DNA from: Zhongshania aquimaris
GTDB taxonomy: Bacteria > Pseudomonadota > Gammaproteobacteria > Pseudomonadales > Spongiibacteraceae
Reading direction: 5' to 3'
Length of the DNA: 64,000 nt
Assembly: GCF_019312595.1 (NCBI RefSeq)
Contig: NZ_JAHWDQ010000001.1
Location: 1,350,788-1,414,787, forward strand
The notes beneath the pieces are model-generated. The model searched no databases, was not told the DNA's origin, and saw only the letters and a list, made by a program, of their open reading frames with translations. Positions 1-8,064 of the stretch are shown here, piece after piece. Positions within the stretch are counted from its first letter, which is position 1; each line of letters begins with the position of its first letter. A program made the position numbers and the translations under genes.

Positions 1-14
1 CAAGATAAAACACC

Positions 15-773
15 ATGAGCGATGCCGAACAGGATCAAAGTCAGCCACTAATTGCCCACCTAACTGAGCTGCGTGATCGGCTACTGCGTATTGTCCTCGC
101 TGTATTAATCTGCACACTGGCGCTGTTCCCGTTTGCCAATAACATTTACACCTTTGTGTCTGAGCCTATGCAGCGCCTATTGCCTGAAGGCAGCAGCATG
201 ATAGCGACGGAAATTGCATCTACCTTTCTTACACCCTTTAAGCTGGTCTTAGTCTCCGCATTTTGCCTAGCTATGCCAGTCATTCTGCATCAAATATGGC
301 AGTTCGTTTCACCGGGCATGTACCGCCACGAAAAACGCATCGCCGCACCGCTACTAATTTCAAGTGTCGCCCTATTTTATGCCGGCCTGGCCTTCGCCTA
401 CTATGTAGTATTTCCATTGGTGTTCGGCTTTTTCAGCGGCATTACACCGGAGGGCGTAAGCTACACCCCTGATATAGCACGCTTCTTAGACACTGCGCTT
501 AAACTCTTTTTGGCTTTCGGAGTCGCTTTTGAAATCCCTATTGCGACGGTACTCGTCATCGCCTCGGGCGCCATCACAGCAAATGAGTTAGCCGAAAAAC
601 GCCCCTATGTGGTCATTGCCTGCTTTGTCTTTGGCATGCTGCTAACACCACCGGATGTGATTTCACAGATGCTACTAGCGGTGCCTATGTGGCTATTGTT
701 TGAAGTCGGAATTATCTTCGGCAGACTGGTAAAAAAGAAGGCGGCAGCGATTGGCGGCGAAGAACAAGATTAG
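15..773 (+). CDS. tatC: Sec-independent protein translocase subunit TatC
   Basis: Integral inner-membrane core of the twin-arginine translocase. It recognises the twin-arginine signal of folded proteins together with TatB and recruits TatA. The 252-residue product has the family's usual length and about six hydrophobic segments. The N-terminal cytoplasmic signature HLTELRDRLLR (residues 15-25) and the loop FVSPGMYRHEKR (97-108), which holds the conserved Glu, are both present. The C-terminus is a short charged tail. tatA and tatB would be expected just upstream, outside the window. It converges on dnaB with a 13-bp gap. Family assignment is certain. Confidence 0.97.
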   Translation: MSDAEQDQSQPLIAHLTELRDRLLRIVLAVLICTLALFPFANNIYTFVSEPMQRLLPEGSSMIATEIASTFLTPFKLVLVSAFCLAMPVILHQIWQFVSPGMYRHEKRIAAPLLISSVALFYAGLAFAYYVVFPLVFGFFSGITPEGVSYTPDIARFLDTALKLFLAFGVAFEIPIATVLVIASGAITANELAEKRPYVVIACFVFGMLLTPPDVISQMLLAVPMWLLFEVGIIFGRLVKKKAAAIGGEEQD

Positions 774-786
774 ATTGCAAGCAATA

Positions 787-2232
787 TCAATACTCGTCTG
801 GCGGCGCCTCGTAACCAAAGGCTAGATTTTCAAAACGGGTGTGCTTCCCGATAAAGCTTAGGCGCGCTGTTCCAATCGGGCCGTTACGCTGCTTACCAAT
901 AATAATTTCAGCCATGCCCTTATCAGCCGACTCTTCGTTGTACACTTCATCGCGATAAATAAACATGATGACGTCAGCATCCTGCTCGATCGCACCAGAC
1001 TCCCGCAAATCTGAATTGATTGGTCGCTTATTTGGTCGCTGCTCCAGGGCGCGGTTAAGCTGCGACAAGGCAACAACTGGGCACTCAAATTCCTTGGCGA
1101 TTCCTTTCAAGGAGCGCGAAATTTCAGATATTTCTGCGGTACGGCCTTCACTGCCAGTACCGGCTACTTTCATTAACTGTAAATAGTCGAGCATGATCAT
1201 GCCGATACCACCGTGTTCACGGACGATTTTTCGTGCACGTGAACGCACTTCGGTCGGCGTTAATGCCGGCGTATCATCGATAAACAAGGGCCGATCTTTC
1301 AGCTTTGTTACCGCTGCACTCAGCTTTGGCCAATCCTCCTCTTCAAGTTTGCCGGTCCGCACACGGGTCTGATCAATACGCCCAACCGACGACAACATCC
1401 GCATCATCAATTGATTTGCCGGCATCTCCATACTGAACACAAGCATCGGCAAATCGCTATTCAGCAGGGCATTTTCGACCAGGTTCATCGCAAATGTGGT
1501 TTTACCCATCGACGGTCTCGCCGCGACAATGATGAGATCAGATTTTTGCAAACCCGATGTCATTTCGTCGAGCTTTTCAAAGCCGGTGGTGAGACCAGTA
1601 ATTGCGCTGTCACTGCTAAACAATTCGTCGATTTTATCAACGGCCTGTTTGAGTAACGGGTTAATCGGGGTGAGACCACCGGTCTTAGGGCGCTCCTCAG
1701 AAATCTGCATGATGGCCCGTTCGGCCTCATCCAAAATTTCATCACTGTTACGGCCTTCGGGATTAAAACTATTATCAGCGATCGCATTAGCTGCGCTGAT
1801 CAATGAACGAAACGTTGCCCGCTCCCGCACAGCCTGCGCATACGCGCGAATATTGACTACGGAAGGGGTATTACTGGCGATGTCAGCGAGATACGCAGAA
1901 CCGCCCACTGACTCCAGCTCACCAGATTTTGCGAGCGATTCAGCAAGAGTGACGACGTCTATCGGTTGCTGTAGCTGCACAAGGCGCACCATTTGCGCGA
2001 AAATTTTGCGATGCTCAGGCCGAAAGAAATCTCCTTCGCCAACCACGTCGGCGACAGAATCCCAGCCCTCATTGGCAATCATCAAGCCGCCAAGCACCGA
2101 CTGCTCTGCCTCTACCGAGTGCGGAGGCAATTTCAGCTGTGCGAAATCGCGCTCTTCGGCGAAATCTGGTGGTGACTCTGGGTAAACGTCGGGGTGCACT
2201 GGACCATCACTAAGCAATATAAGATCGGGCAT
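787..2232 (-). CDS. dnaB: Replicative DNA helicase DnaB
   Basis: Hexameric 5'-3' helicase that unwinds DNA at the replication fork. The 481-residue product has the N-terminal DnaB domain starting around LKLPPHSVEAEQSVLGG (residues 33-49). The RecA-like C-terminal domain carries Walker A ARPSMGKTT (238-246, Lys244), a Walker B-like IMLDYLQLM and a late SDLRESGAIEQDAD motif. The first ~30 residues (Asp/Pro-rich) are less conserved. The ATG used here has no recognisable Shine-Dalgarno because a terminator hairpin lies only about 6 bp upstream. An internal TTG or GTG start (codons 6 or 12) is possible. It sits directly downstream of the rpsF-rplI operon, as in many gammaproteobacteria. Confidence 0.97.
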   Translation of the reverse strand: MPDLILLSDGPVHPDVYPESPPDFAEERDFAQLKLPPHSVEAEQSVLGGLMIANEGWDSVADVVGEGDFFRPEHRKIFAQMVRLVQLQQPIDVVTLAESLAKSGELESVGGSAYLADIASNTPSVVNIRAYAQAVRERATFRSLISAANAIADNSFNPEGRNSDEILDEAERAIMQISEERPKTGGLTPINPLLKQAVDKIDELFSSDSAITGLTTGFEKLDEMTSGLQKSDLIIVAARPSMGKTTFAMNLVENALLNSDLPMLVFSMEMPANQLMMRMLSSVGRIDQTRVRTGKLEEEDWPKLSAAVTKLKDRPLFIDDTPALTPTEVRSRARKIVREHGGIGMIMLDYLQLMKVAGTGSEGRTAEISEISRSLKGIAKEFECPVVALSQLNRALEQRPNKRPINSDLRESGAIEQDADVIMFIYRDEVYNEESADKGMAEIIIGKQRNGPIGTARLSFIGKHTRFENLAFGYEAPPDEY

Positions 2233-2237
2233 TGTTG

Positions 2238-2281
2238 CAAAAAAAAAGCACCACCGCTACAAACAGCGATCGTGCTTTTTT
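2238..2281 (-). terminator. Rho-independent terminator of the ribosomal operon, after rplI
   Basis: Complementary arms AAAAAAGCAC (2242-2251) and GTGCTTTTTT (2272-2281) flank an inner CGCT/AGCG pairing. Read on the minus strand the hairpin ends in a run of nine T, so it terminates transcription leaving rplI. It lies immediately before the dnaB start codon. Confidence 0.8.
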
Positions 2282-2362
2282 ACTCACATAGCTATATACG
2301 CATGTGCTGCGATACTGCAGCGCTATTTCGCTGCAGTCAATCTAGCTAATGGTGTAGCAGTC

Positions 2363-2809
2363 TTACTCAGCAACAACAGTAATACTGACAGTCTGTACTA
2401 CATCGCTATGCAATTGAATAACGACGTCGTAGCTGCCTAGGTCGCGAATTGGACCCTCTGGCATACGGACTTCGCTTTTATTCACTTCAACGCCAGCAGC
2501 AGTAACAGCGTCTGCAACGTCGCGAGTACCGATAGACCCGAACAACTTGCCACCATCACCCGCGTTTGCGCCAATAGTTACAGCTAGCTCAGCCAGCTTA
2601 GCGGCACGCGAGTCAGCGCTGCTGCGCTTCTCAGCTGCAGCTGCTTCCAAGCCCGCGCGGCGAGTTTCAAACTCAGCAACATTGGTTTTAGTAGCAGGAA
2701 CAGCCTTGCCATAAGGAATCAGGAAGTTACGTCCGTAACCGGATTTAACGTTAACCTGATCACCCAGATTGCCAAGTTTGCCAATTTTCTCCAGCAGAAT
2801 CACTTGCAT
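2363..2809 (-). CDS. rplI: Large ribosomal subunit protein bL9
   Basis: Binds 23S rRNA at the base of the L1 stalk. The product is 148 residues, close to the 149 of E. coli. It has the N-terminal signature [13 protein letters not shown], the rRNA-binding [13 protein letters not shown] segment, a long helix rich in Ala, Glu and Arg, and a C-terminal globular domain. An in-frame extension to 2842 exists. The ATG at 2809 is preferred because GAGAGG sits at Shine-Dalgarno distance and the protein then aligns end to end with the family. It is the last gene of the rpsF operon. Confidence 0.97.
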   Translation of the reverse strand: MQVILLEKIGKLGNLGDQVNVKSGYGRNFLIPYGKAVPATKTNVAEFETRRAGLEAAAAEKRSSADSRAAKLAELAVTIGANAGDGGKLFGSIGTRDVADAVTAAGVEVNKSEVRMPEGPIRDLGSYDVVIQLHSDVVQTVSITVVAE

Positions 2810-2848
2810 GGTTCTTACCCTCTCAAATACGCCGACATTCACGTTGCC

Positions 2849-3697
2849 CTAAGGTGCAGGACGAACCGGTAAACGCCGTCTAATATCAATCCAACTATCC
2901 ACAATCGCTGCCAGTATCAACGCCACCCATAGCGGCCGCAATATTAACAACGCAACGTAAAAAACTATTAACCAAGCACGGCCTAAGCCCAAACGACCAA
3001 CCACACCATGCACTAAAGCTAAACCAGCAATCACAATCGGCATAACGCACATTATCGCCCAAAACCGGTAATCACCACCGACTTTGCTTAACAACAACAT
3101 CACCACCACAAGCCCGATGGTTATTATCGGCGAGAGCCTAAGCTGCCACATTTCCAGACGAAACCCGCCTGGGTTGTACAACAAAGCCTGCCACCAACGC
3201 CCCAACATTACCGCCAAGGTGCTCCATAGCACCGCGCTCACGCCGATCAATGCCGCTACATCTCCAGTGGTAATCTCTGGAAATGCACCCGGTGCTGACG
3301 CCTGCATTTGTTGCAGCATAGGCTGCACAAGCTCGAGCACCGACACCAAATAGGCATTGGCAAATTGCGTAAGCAGCAAGGCTGAAAACAAGCCTACTGC
3401 TGCCGCAGTAACTAAGGCATTTGACCACTGCTGCGTGTTGCGAAGCACAAGCGCTGTGGCCGAAGCCCCAAGCAGCATTGTCAGCGGACCAACATCTGCC
3501 CCGATTGTTGCCACCGCTATAGCCGGCAACAGCGCCCAAAAAACCACATAAGCGCCTTCAGCCAAACCTTTGCGCAGTAACACAAGTACCGCTGCTGCCA
3601 CGCCGACCCAAGCAAATACCAGGGTGCCGACACCTAAGCCTGCAACGGCTACTGCCTGCAAGCGCCCTTTCATTATAAATTCAGCTAAGGCGCGCAT
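2849..3697 (-). CDS. Uncharacterised polytopic membrane protein of the rpsR-rplI operon
   Basis: A 282-residue, very hydrophobic protein with roughly eight predicted membrane segments and a short basic C-terminus (RRRLPVRP). A gene of this kind lies between rpsR and rplI in Pseudomonas and relatives. The sequence resembles DUF2232/YybS-like membrane proteins, but I cannot confirm the family. Function is unknown. Location inside a ribosomal-protein operon implies co-transcription with translation genes. It begins 17 bp after rpsR and ends 39 bp before the rplI ATG. Confidence 0.85.
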   Translation of the reverse strand: MRALAEFIMKGRLQAVAVAGLGVGTLVFAWVGVAAAVLVLLRKGLAEGAYVVFWALLPAIAVATIGADVGPLTMLLGASATALVLRNTQQWSNALVTAAAVGLFSALLLTQFANAYLVSVLELVQPMLQQMQASAPGAFPEITTGDVAALIGVSAVLWSTLAVMLGRWWQALLYNPGGFRLEMWQLRLSPIITIGLVVVMLLLSKVGGDYRFWAIMCVMPIVIAGLALVHGVVGRLGLGRAWLIVFYVALLILRPLWVALILAAIVDSWIDIRRRLPVRPAP

Positions 3698-3714
3698 GGT
3701 ATTACGTCGTTTTC

Positions 3715-3942
3715 TTACTTATGGCTGTCTGTATAAGGCAGCAAAGCTAGGAAACGTGCGCGCTTAATTGCGGTAGACAATTGGCGCTGGTATTTAGCAT
3801 TAGTACCAGTGATACGGCTTGGTACAATTTTGCCTGTTTCAGAAACATAGGCTTTCAGGGTTTCCAAATCTTTATAATCGATCTGGCTAACACCTTCCGC
3901 TGTGAAGCGGCAAAACTTACGACGACGGAAAAAACGTGCCAT
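3715..3942 (-). CDS. rpsR: Small ribosomal subunit protein bS18
   Basis: 75-residue S18 that binds 16S rRNA as a heterodimer with S6. The whole sequence is typical: the basic N-terminus [13 protein letters not shown], the [18 protein letters not shown] core and the ending [15 protein letters not shown]. It is encoded 26 bp downstream of rpsF, its partner, which is the usual arrangement. The AGGAG-type ribosome binding site just upstream supports the ATG at 3942. Confidence 0.98.
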   Translation of the reverse strand: MARFFRRRKFCRFTAEGVSQIDYKDLETLKAYVSETGKIVPSRITGTNAKYQRQLSTAIKRARFLALLPYTDSHK

Positions 3943-3968
3943 AACTATTCTCCTAACTCAGTCCGCAA

Positions 3969-4412
3969 TTATTCAGCGTTATCTTCTGCCATATCGGCAT
4001 CAGAATCGCTATCGTCATCAGCTGTTGACTCAGAGTCATCACGGCTGCGCTCTACACGTTGCTCGCTGCGGCTACGACGCTCGCGGCTCTCTTTTTCCGC
4101 TTTCATGATAGGCGACTCTTCAGTCACTGCTTCATCGCAACGGATAATGAGGTTACGCAATACAGCGTCGTTGTAACGGAAGTTAGTAGTCAACTCTTCC
4201 ACTGCTTCAGCAGACGCTTCAGCATTGATCAACACGTAGTGTGCCTTGTGGATTTTGTTGATAGGGTAAGCCAGTTGACGACGGCCCCAATCTTCTAGAC
4301 GGTGAACTTTACCGCCATCTTTTTCTATGGCTTGAGTATAACGCTCAACCATACCTGGTACTTGCTCGCTCTGGTCTGGATGAACCAGGAACACAATCTC
4401 GTAGTGACGCAT
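3969..4412 (-). CDS. rpsF: Small ribosomal subunit protein bS6
   Basis: First gene of the operon. Residues 1-100 are a standard S6 fold ([15 protein letters not shown] start, [12 protein letters not shown] and VLRNLIIR strands). The remaining ~45 residues form an unusually long charged tail. It begins Arg/Ser/Glu-rich and ends almost entirely acidic ([16 protein letters not shown]). E. coli S6 also has an acidic tail that RimK extends with glutamate; this one is longer, at 147 residues in total. A strong AAGGAGCT ribosome binding site precedes the ATG. Confidence 0.97.
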   Translation of the reverse strand: MRHYEIVFLVHPDQSEQVPGMVERYTQAIEKDGGKVHRLEDWGRRQLAYPINKIHKAHYVLINAEASAEAVEELTTNFRYNDAVLRNLIIRCDEAVTEESPIMKAEKESRERRSRSEQRVERSRDDSESTADDDSDSDADMAEDNAE

Positions 4413-4507
4413 TTTCAGCTCCTTACGGGTTAAGCCACCCTTTACGGTGTGACAAGGAGGACAACTCTGCCTGAACTAGACGGAGCTACCATAAATCAAG
4501 AGCGCGG

Positions 4508-4536
4508 ATTTTAGGCAAGGCAGACCTTATATGCAA
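4508..4536 (-). promoter_or_regulatory. Probable sigma70 promoter of the rpsF operon
   Basis: Read on the minus strand, TTGCAT (4536-4531) is separated by exactly 17 bp from TAAAAT (4513-4508). A CCGCGC discriminator follows, GC-rich as in stringently controlled ribosomal promoters. The rpsF start is about 95 bp further on, leaving a leader of around 90 nt that could host S6:S18 autoregulation. I did not resolve that structure. Confidence 0.6.
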
Positions 4537-4564
4537 GCAATTAGCACAATTATTAGCCAATTCT

Positions 4565-5299
4565 TCACTTTTGACGTTGACGAACAACCTCAAACAGACA
4601 AATTCCCGCCGCAACGGAAACATTCAGGCTACTGACCGTACCCGCCATGGGTAGCTTGGCCAAATAATCGCAGTTCTCCCGAGTTAAGCGCCGCATACCG
4701 GCACCCTCTGCCCCTAGCACCAAGGCGGTCGGGCCACTTAAGTCGCGATCATACAAGGAGGTATCCGCCTCACCCGCCATACCCACAATCCAAATGCCAG
4801 CTTGCTGCATTTGTTGAAGGCTGCGAGCAAGGTTGGTGACCTGAATAAATGGCACCACGTCGGCTGCACCGCACGCCACTTTAAACACGGTAGCGCCTAG
4901 CCCAACAGAATTATCACGGGGCGCCACCACGGCAGTTACCCCTGCCGCATCAGCACTACGCAGGCATGCACCTAAATTATGGGGGTCCGTAATACCGTCA
5001 AGCACCAATATCAAGGCTGCACTACCTGCCGCCGCCACAAGATCCGGCAAATCCTTTTCTCGAAACTCGGGGGCTGGCTCGACTTGAGCAATCACACCTT
5101 GGTGGCGCCCTTCGACCATTTTATCCAGCTCATCCCGCGGCCTCTGCACCACGCCAATTGACGACGACGCGGCCAAACTAAGCACCTCCTGCAGACGCTT
5201 ATCCGCTCGCCCATTTTGCACATAGAGATTTTTTACCCGCTCAGGACTGCGCGACAACACTGCCTGTACGGCATGGATACCAAATATTTTTTCAGTCAC
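4565..5299 (-). CDS. rlmB: 23S rRNA 2'-O-methyltransferase RlmB (SpoU family)
   Basis: Methylates the ribose of a G in the 23S peptidyl-transferase region (Gm2251 in E. coli), using S-adenosylmethionine bound in a trefoil knot. The 244-residue protein has an N-terminal L30e-like substrate-binding part beginning TEKIFGIHAVQAVL. The three SPOUT motifs follow: DGITDPHNLGACLRSAD (motif 1), LVLGAEGAGMRRLT (motif 2) and LPMAGTVSSLNVSVAAG (motif 3). The start codon is GTG at 5299. It follows rnr by 11 bp on the same strand, so the two are co-transcribed, as in many gammaproteobacteria. Confidence 0.95.
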   Translation of the reverse strand: MTEKIFGIHAVQAVLSRSPERVKNLYVQNGRADKRLQEVLSLAASSSIGVVQRPRDELDKMVEGRHQGVIAQVEPAPEFREKDLPDLVAAAGSAALILVLDGITDPHNLGACLRSADAAGVTAVVAPRDNSVGLGATVFKVACGAADVVPFIQVTNLARSLQQMQQAGIWIVGMAGEADTSLYDRDLSGPTALVLGAEGAGMRRLTRENCDYLAKLPMAGTVSSLNVSVAAGICLFEVVRQRQK

Positions 5300-5310
5300 A
5301 ACTTTTTACT

Positions 5311-7812
5311 CTACCGACTGCGACGTTTACTAGATACGCCCGATTTCTTTGCGGTTGCGGACTTACCCGCACCGGTTTTCTTAGCTTTAGTGCTTGCGGC
5401 CTGCTTGGACGCTGGCGCCTTCGCCGCAGCCGTTTTTGGCTTTGCACCCCGACGCTTAGATCCGCTAGACTTGCCAGTCGTAGCCTTTCCGCGACCCGAC
5501 TTCGCATTCGCAGGAGGCACCAAACCCTTGGCTAGGGCCTCGCGCACGGATGGCTTTTGGCGCTTGGCGGGCTCGCCCGACGGCAGCGCCAGATCAATCT
5601 TACGCTGATCGAGATCAACCCCCATCACCTGTACCCGGACGGTATCACCCAACTGGAAAACCCGCCGAGTGCGCTCGCCAATCAAGCGCTGATGCGCCTG
5701 ATCAAACTGATAGTAGTCCTGCGGCAAAGCTGAAATATGCACTAGGCCTTCTATATACAAGTCTTTAAGTTCGACAAACATCCCAAAACCAGTAACAGCG
5801 GCAATAACCCCGTCGAACTCGCTTCCCACATGCTCTTGCAAAAATTCGCACTTTAAAAACGCCATGACATCGCGGCTCGCATCATCCGCTCGGCGCTCTG
5901 CCATCGAACAATGCATGCCCTGCGCGACTAACGCTTCCAGATCATAGGGATAGATTTTCTTGCGATTTAAAGCTGGCGCACCGTCTACTTTCAAAAAGCA
6001 CTTAGCTGCCTCACCGCCACCACTGCGCACTAAATACCGCAGCGCACGGTGCACGAGTAAATCGGGGTAGCGGCGTATTGGAGAAGTAAAATGGGTATAA
6101 CCAGTATAGTGCAGGCCAAAATGACCCTCGTTGTCAGGCTGATACACCGCCTGACTCAAAGACCGCAATAACATGGTTTGAATAACGGCCGCATCGGCAC
6201 GCTCGCCCAAACTAGATAACAGTAGCTGGTAGTCTTTCGGACTTGGCTCCGCACCACCACGCAAGCCCAAACCGATTTCTTGCAAAAACTCGCGAAGATT
6301 AGTGAGCTTTTGCTCGGTAGGTCCGCTGTGCACACGATAAAGCGCCTCTAAGCCCGCACGCTCCAGCGCCTTGGCCGTTGCCACGTTGGCGCACAACATG
6401 CACTCTTCGATCAGGCGATGTGCGTCATGCCGACGAATTGGCACAATCGCTTCGATGCGCTTCTCATCATTGAACACGATACGGGTTTCAACGGTCTCAA
6501 AATCGATTGCACCTCGCTCAGAGCGGGCTTTGCGCAGAGTAAAGTAAAGCTGGTGCAAATCTTTTAAATGGGGCAACAGGTCGCGGTTTTTGCCTGTGTC
6601 ATAACTAGGGTCAACATCCTTTAACTCCAGTAGAGCGCCAACCTCGTTATACGTTAGTCGCGCATGAGACCGAATAAGCCCCTCATAAAAATGGTAACCG
6701 CTCAGCTTACCAGTCGAACTGATGGTCATTTCGCAGACCATGGTTAAGCGGTCTACGTCGGGCTTTAATGAACACAATCCGTTAGACAATGCTTCAGGCA
6801 GCATAGGCACAACACGGTCAGGAAAATACACCGACGTCGCACGCTTGTGCGCTTCTTCATCTAATGCCGAACCGACTTGAACATAATGAGAAACATCGGC
6901 AATCGCCACCCACAAACGCCAGCCGCCGGATTTTTTCGGCTCGCAATACACCGCATCATCAAAGTCGCGCGCATCTTCGCCATCAATTGTAACCAAGGGA
7001 AGCTCACGCAAATCAACACGATGTTTTTTGTCTTTCGCCAAGGGCTCCGAACCAAAGCGTCGCGCCTCTTCGTCTACTGCCTCCGGCCATTCAAAGGGAA
7101 TATCATGGCTGCGAATGGCCAACTCAGTTGCCACACCGACGGTGCGGCGATCACCCAATACTTCGGTAATCCGACCGCGAGCCTGCTGGCGCGCACCGGG
7201 CTGTTGAGTAATCTCAAGCATAACGTAGTCGCCTTCTTTGGCAGTACCTACGTCGGCGTCCTCCAAAGCCAGCCAATTCTGAATACGGGTGTTTTCAGGA
7301 ACCACCTGCGGCAAGCCACGATGCATCATCAACTTACCAACCAATTGCTGAGTATTGTGCTCAACAACTTCAATAATCACGCCTTCGCGTCGACCGCGCT
7401 GGTCAACACCAGTTACCTCAACCTTGACGATGTCACCGTCAAACACTTGCTGCATTTGGCGATTGGCCAAATACACATCCTCATCCTCACCCTCAATGAC
7501 GACAAAACCAAAGCCATCGCGATGCCCCTGCACTCGACCCAACATGGCATCACCAGCACTGATCGCGCGCAAACGCCCGCGTCGCCCTTCAATGATCTGA
7601 CCGTCTCGGAGCATCGCTTTCACGCGGCGACGCAAGCCCTCCTCCTGGTCCTCGCCCTCAACTTCTAGTTGCCGGCGAAGCTGAGACAGGCTCAGGCCAT
7701 TCTCAACATCTTTCAATTGCTCGAGAATAAACTCACGGCTTGGCACCGGATTATCGTAACGCGAAGCCTCGCGCTCAGCGTGGGGGTCAGGGAGATTGCG
7801 GCGTTTTGCCAT
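5311..7812 (-). CDS. rnr: Ribonuclease R
   Basis: Processive 3'-5' exoribonuclease that degrades structured RNA, including rRNA and tmRNA-tagged messages. The 833-residue protein has an N-terminal winged-helix region, two cold-shock-type OB folds (MLGRVQGHRDGFGFVV), the RNB catalytic domain with the acidic GEDARDFDDAVY motif, and an S1 domain (VGSEFDGVIAAVTGFGMFV). The last ~85 residues are a Lys/Ala/Ser-rich tail typical of RNase R and needed for binding structured RNA in E. coli. AAGGAAG lies before the ATG. It is the first gene of the rnr-rlmB pair and divergent from the tRNA-Leu gene. Confidence 0.97.
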   Translation of the reverse strand: MAKRRNLPDPHAEREASRYDNPVPSREFILEQLKDVENGLSLSQLRRQLEVEGEDQEEGLRRRVKAMLRDGQIIEGRRGRLRAISAGDAMLGRVQGHRDGFGFVVIEGEDEDVYLANRQMQQVFDGDIVKVEVTGVDQRGRREGVIIEVVEHNTQQLVGKLMMHRGLPQVVPENTRIQNWLALEDADVGTAKEGDYVMLEITQQPGARQQARGRITEVLGDRRTVGVATELAIRSHDIPFEWPEAVDEEARRFGSEPLAKDKKHRVDLRELPLVTIDGEDARDFDDAVYCEPKKSGGWRLWVAIADVSHYVQVGSALDEEAHKRATSVYFPDRVVPMLPEALSNGLCSLKPDVDRLTMVCEMTISSTGKLSGYHFYEGLIRSHARLTYNEVGALLELKDVDPSYDTGKNRDLLPHLKDLHQLYFTLRKARSERGAIDFETVETRIVFNDEKRIEAIVPIRRHDAHRLIEECMLCANVATAKALERAGLEALYRVHSGPTEQKLTNLREFLQEIGLGLRGGAEPSPKDYQLLLSSLGERADAAVIQTMLLRSLSQAVYQPDNEGHFGLHYTGYTHFTSPIRRYPDLLVHRALRYLVRSGGGEAAKCFLKVDGAPALNRKKIYPYDLEALVAQGMHCSMAERRADDASRDVMAFLKCEFLQEHVGSEFDGVIAAVTGFGMFVELKDLYIEGLVHISALPQDYYQFDQAHQRLIGERTRRVFQLGDTVRVQVMGVDLDQRKIDLALPSGEPAKRQKPSVREALAKGLVPPANAKSGRGKATTGKSSGSKRRGAKPKTAAAKAPASKQAASTKAKKTGAGKSATAKKSGVSSKRRSR

Positions 7813-7871
7813 TCAGTAAAACTTCCTTTGAAAAGGGATTTAAAAACATGCTGGGTAGTGTAACGCAACCG

Positions 7872-7900
7872 TTGACAAAAATACTTTCTATCAGTAAATT
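7872..7900 (+). promoter_or_regulatory. Probable promoter of tRNA-Leu
   Basis: A perfect TTGACA (7872-7877), a 17-bp spacer and TAAATT (7895-7900) are followed directly by GCGCGCC, a GC-rich discriminator typical of stable-RNA promoters. The tRNA starts 32 bp downstream. A second TATAGT at 7912-7917 lacks a matching -35. Confidence 0.6.
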
Positions 7901-7932
7901 GCGCGCCTCGGTATAGTAGCCGCTCATCTCCT

Positions 7933-8019
7933 GCCCAGGTGGTGAAATTGGTAGACACGCCAGCTTCAGGTGCTGGTCCTCGCAAGGGGGTGGAGGTTCA
8001 AGTCCTCTCCTGGGCACCA
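7933..8019 (+). tRNA. tRNA-Leu (anticodon CAG)
   Basis: 87 nt including an encoded CCA. The acceptor stem GCCCAGG pairs with CCTGGGC. The anticodon stem CCAGC/GCTGG encloses the loop TTCAGGT, giving anticodon CAG at 7967-7969. The T loop is TTCAAGT. A long variable arm marks it as class II, consistent with leucine. It reads CUG codons. It stands alone, and its 3' end directly borders the accessory block that begins with the DUF3604 gene. Confidence 0.96.
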
Positions 8020-8064
8020 TTTTAAAATCCAAGATAACAAAGAAAAAATCAGGCTCTATAGGCT

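Noticed and set aside
1496..2185. 229-codon open frame on the plus strand inside dnaB
   Set aside because: Antisense shadow of dnaB; low-complexity Ser/Ala-rich product without known motifs.
6877..7668. 263-codon open frame on the plus strand inside rnr
   Set aside because: It is antisense to a clear RNase R gene, has no ribosome binding site and no family resemblance.
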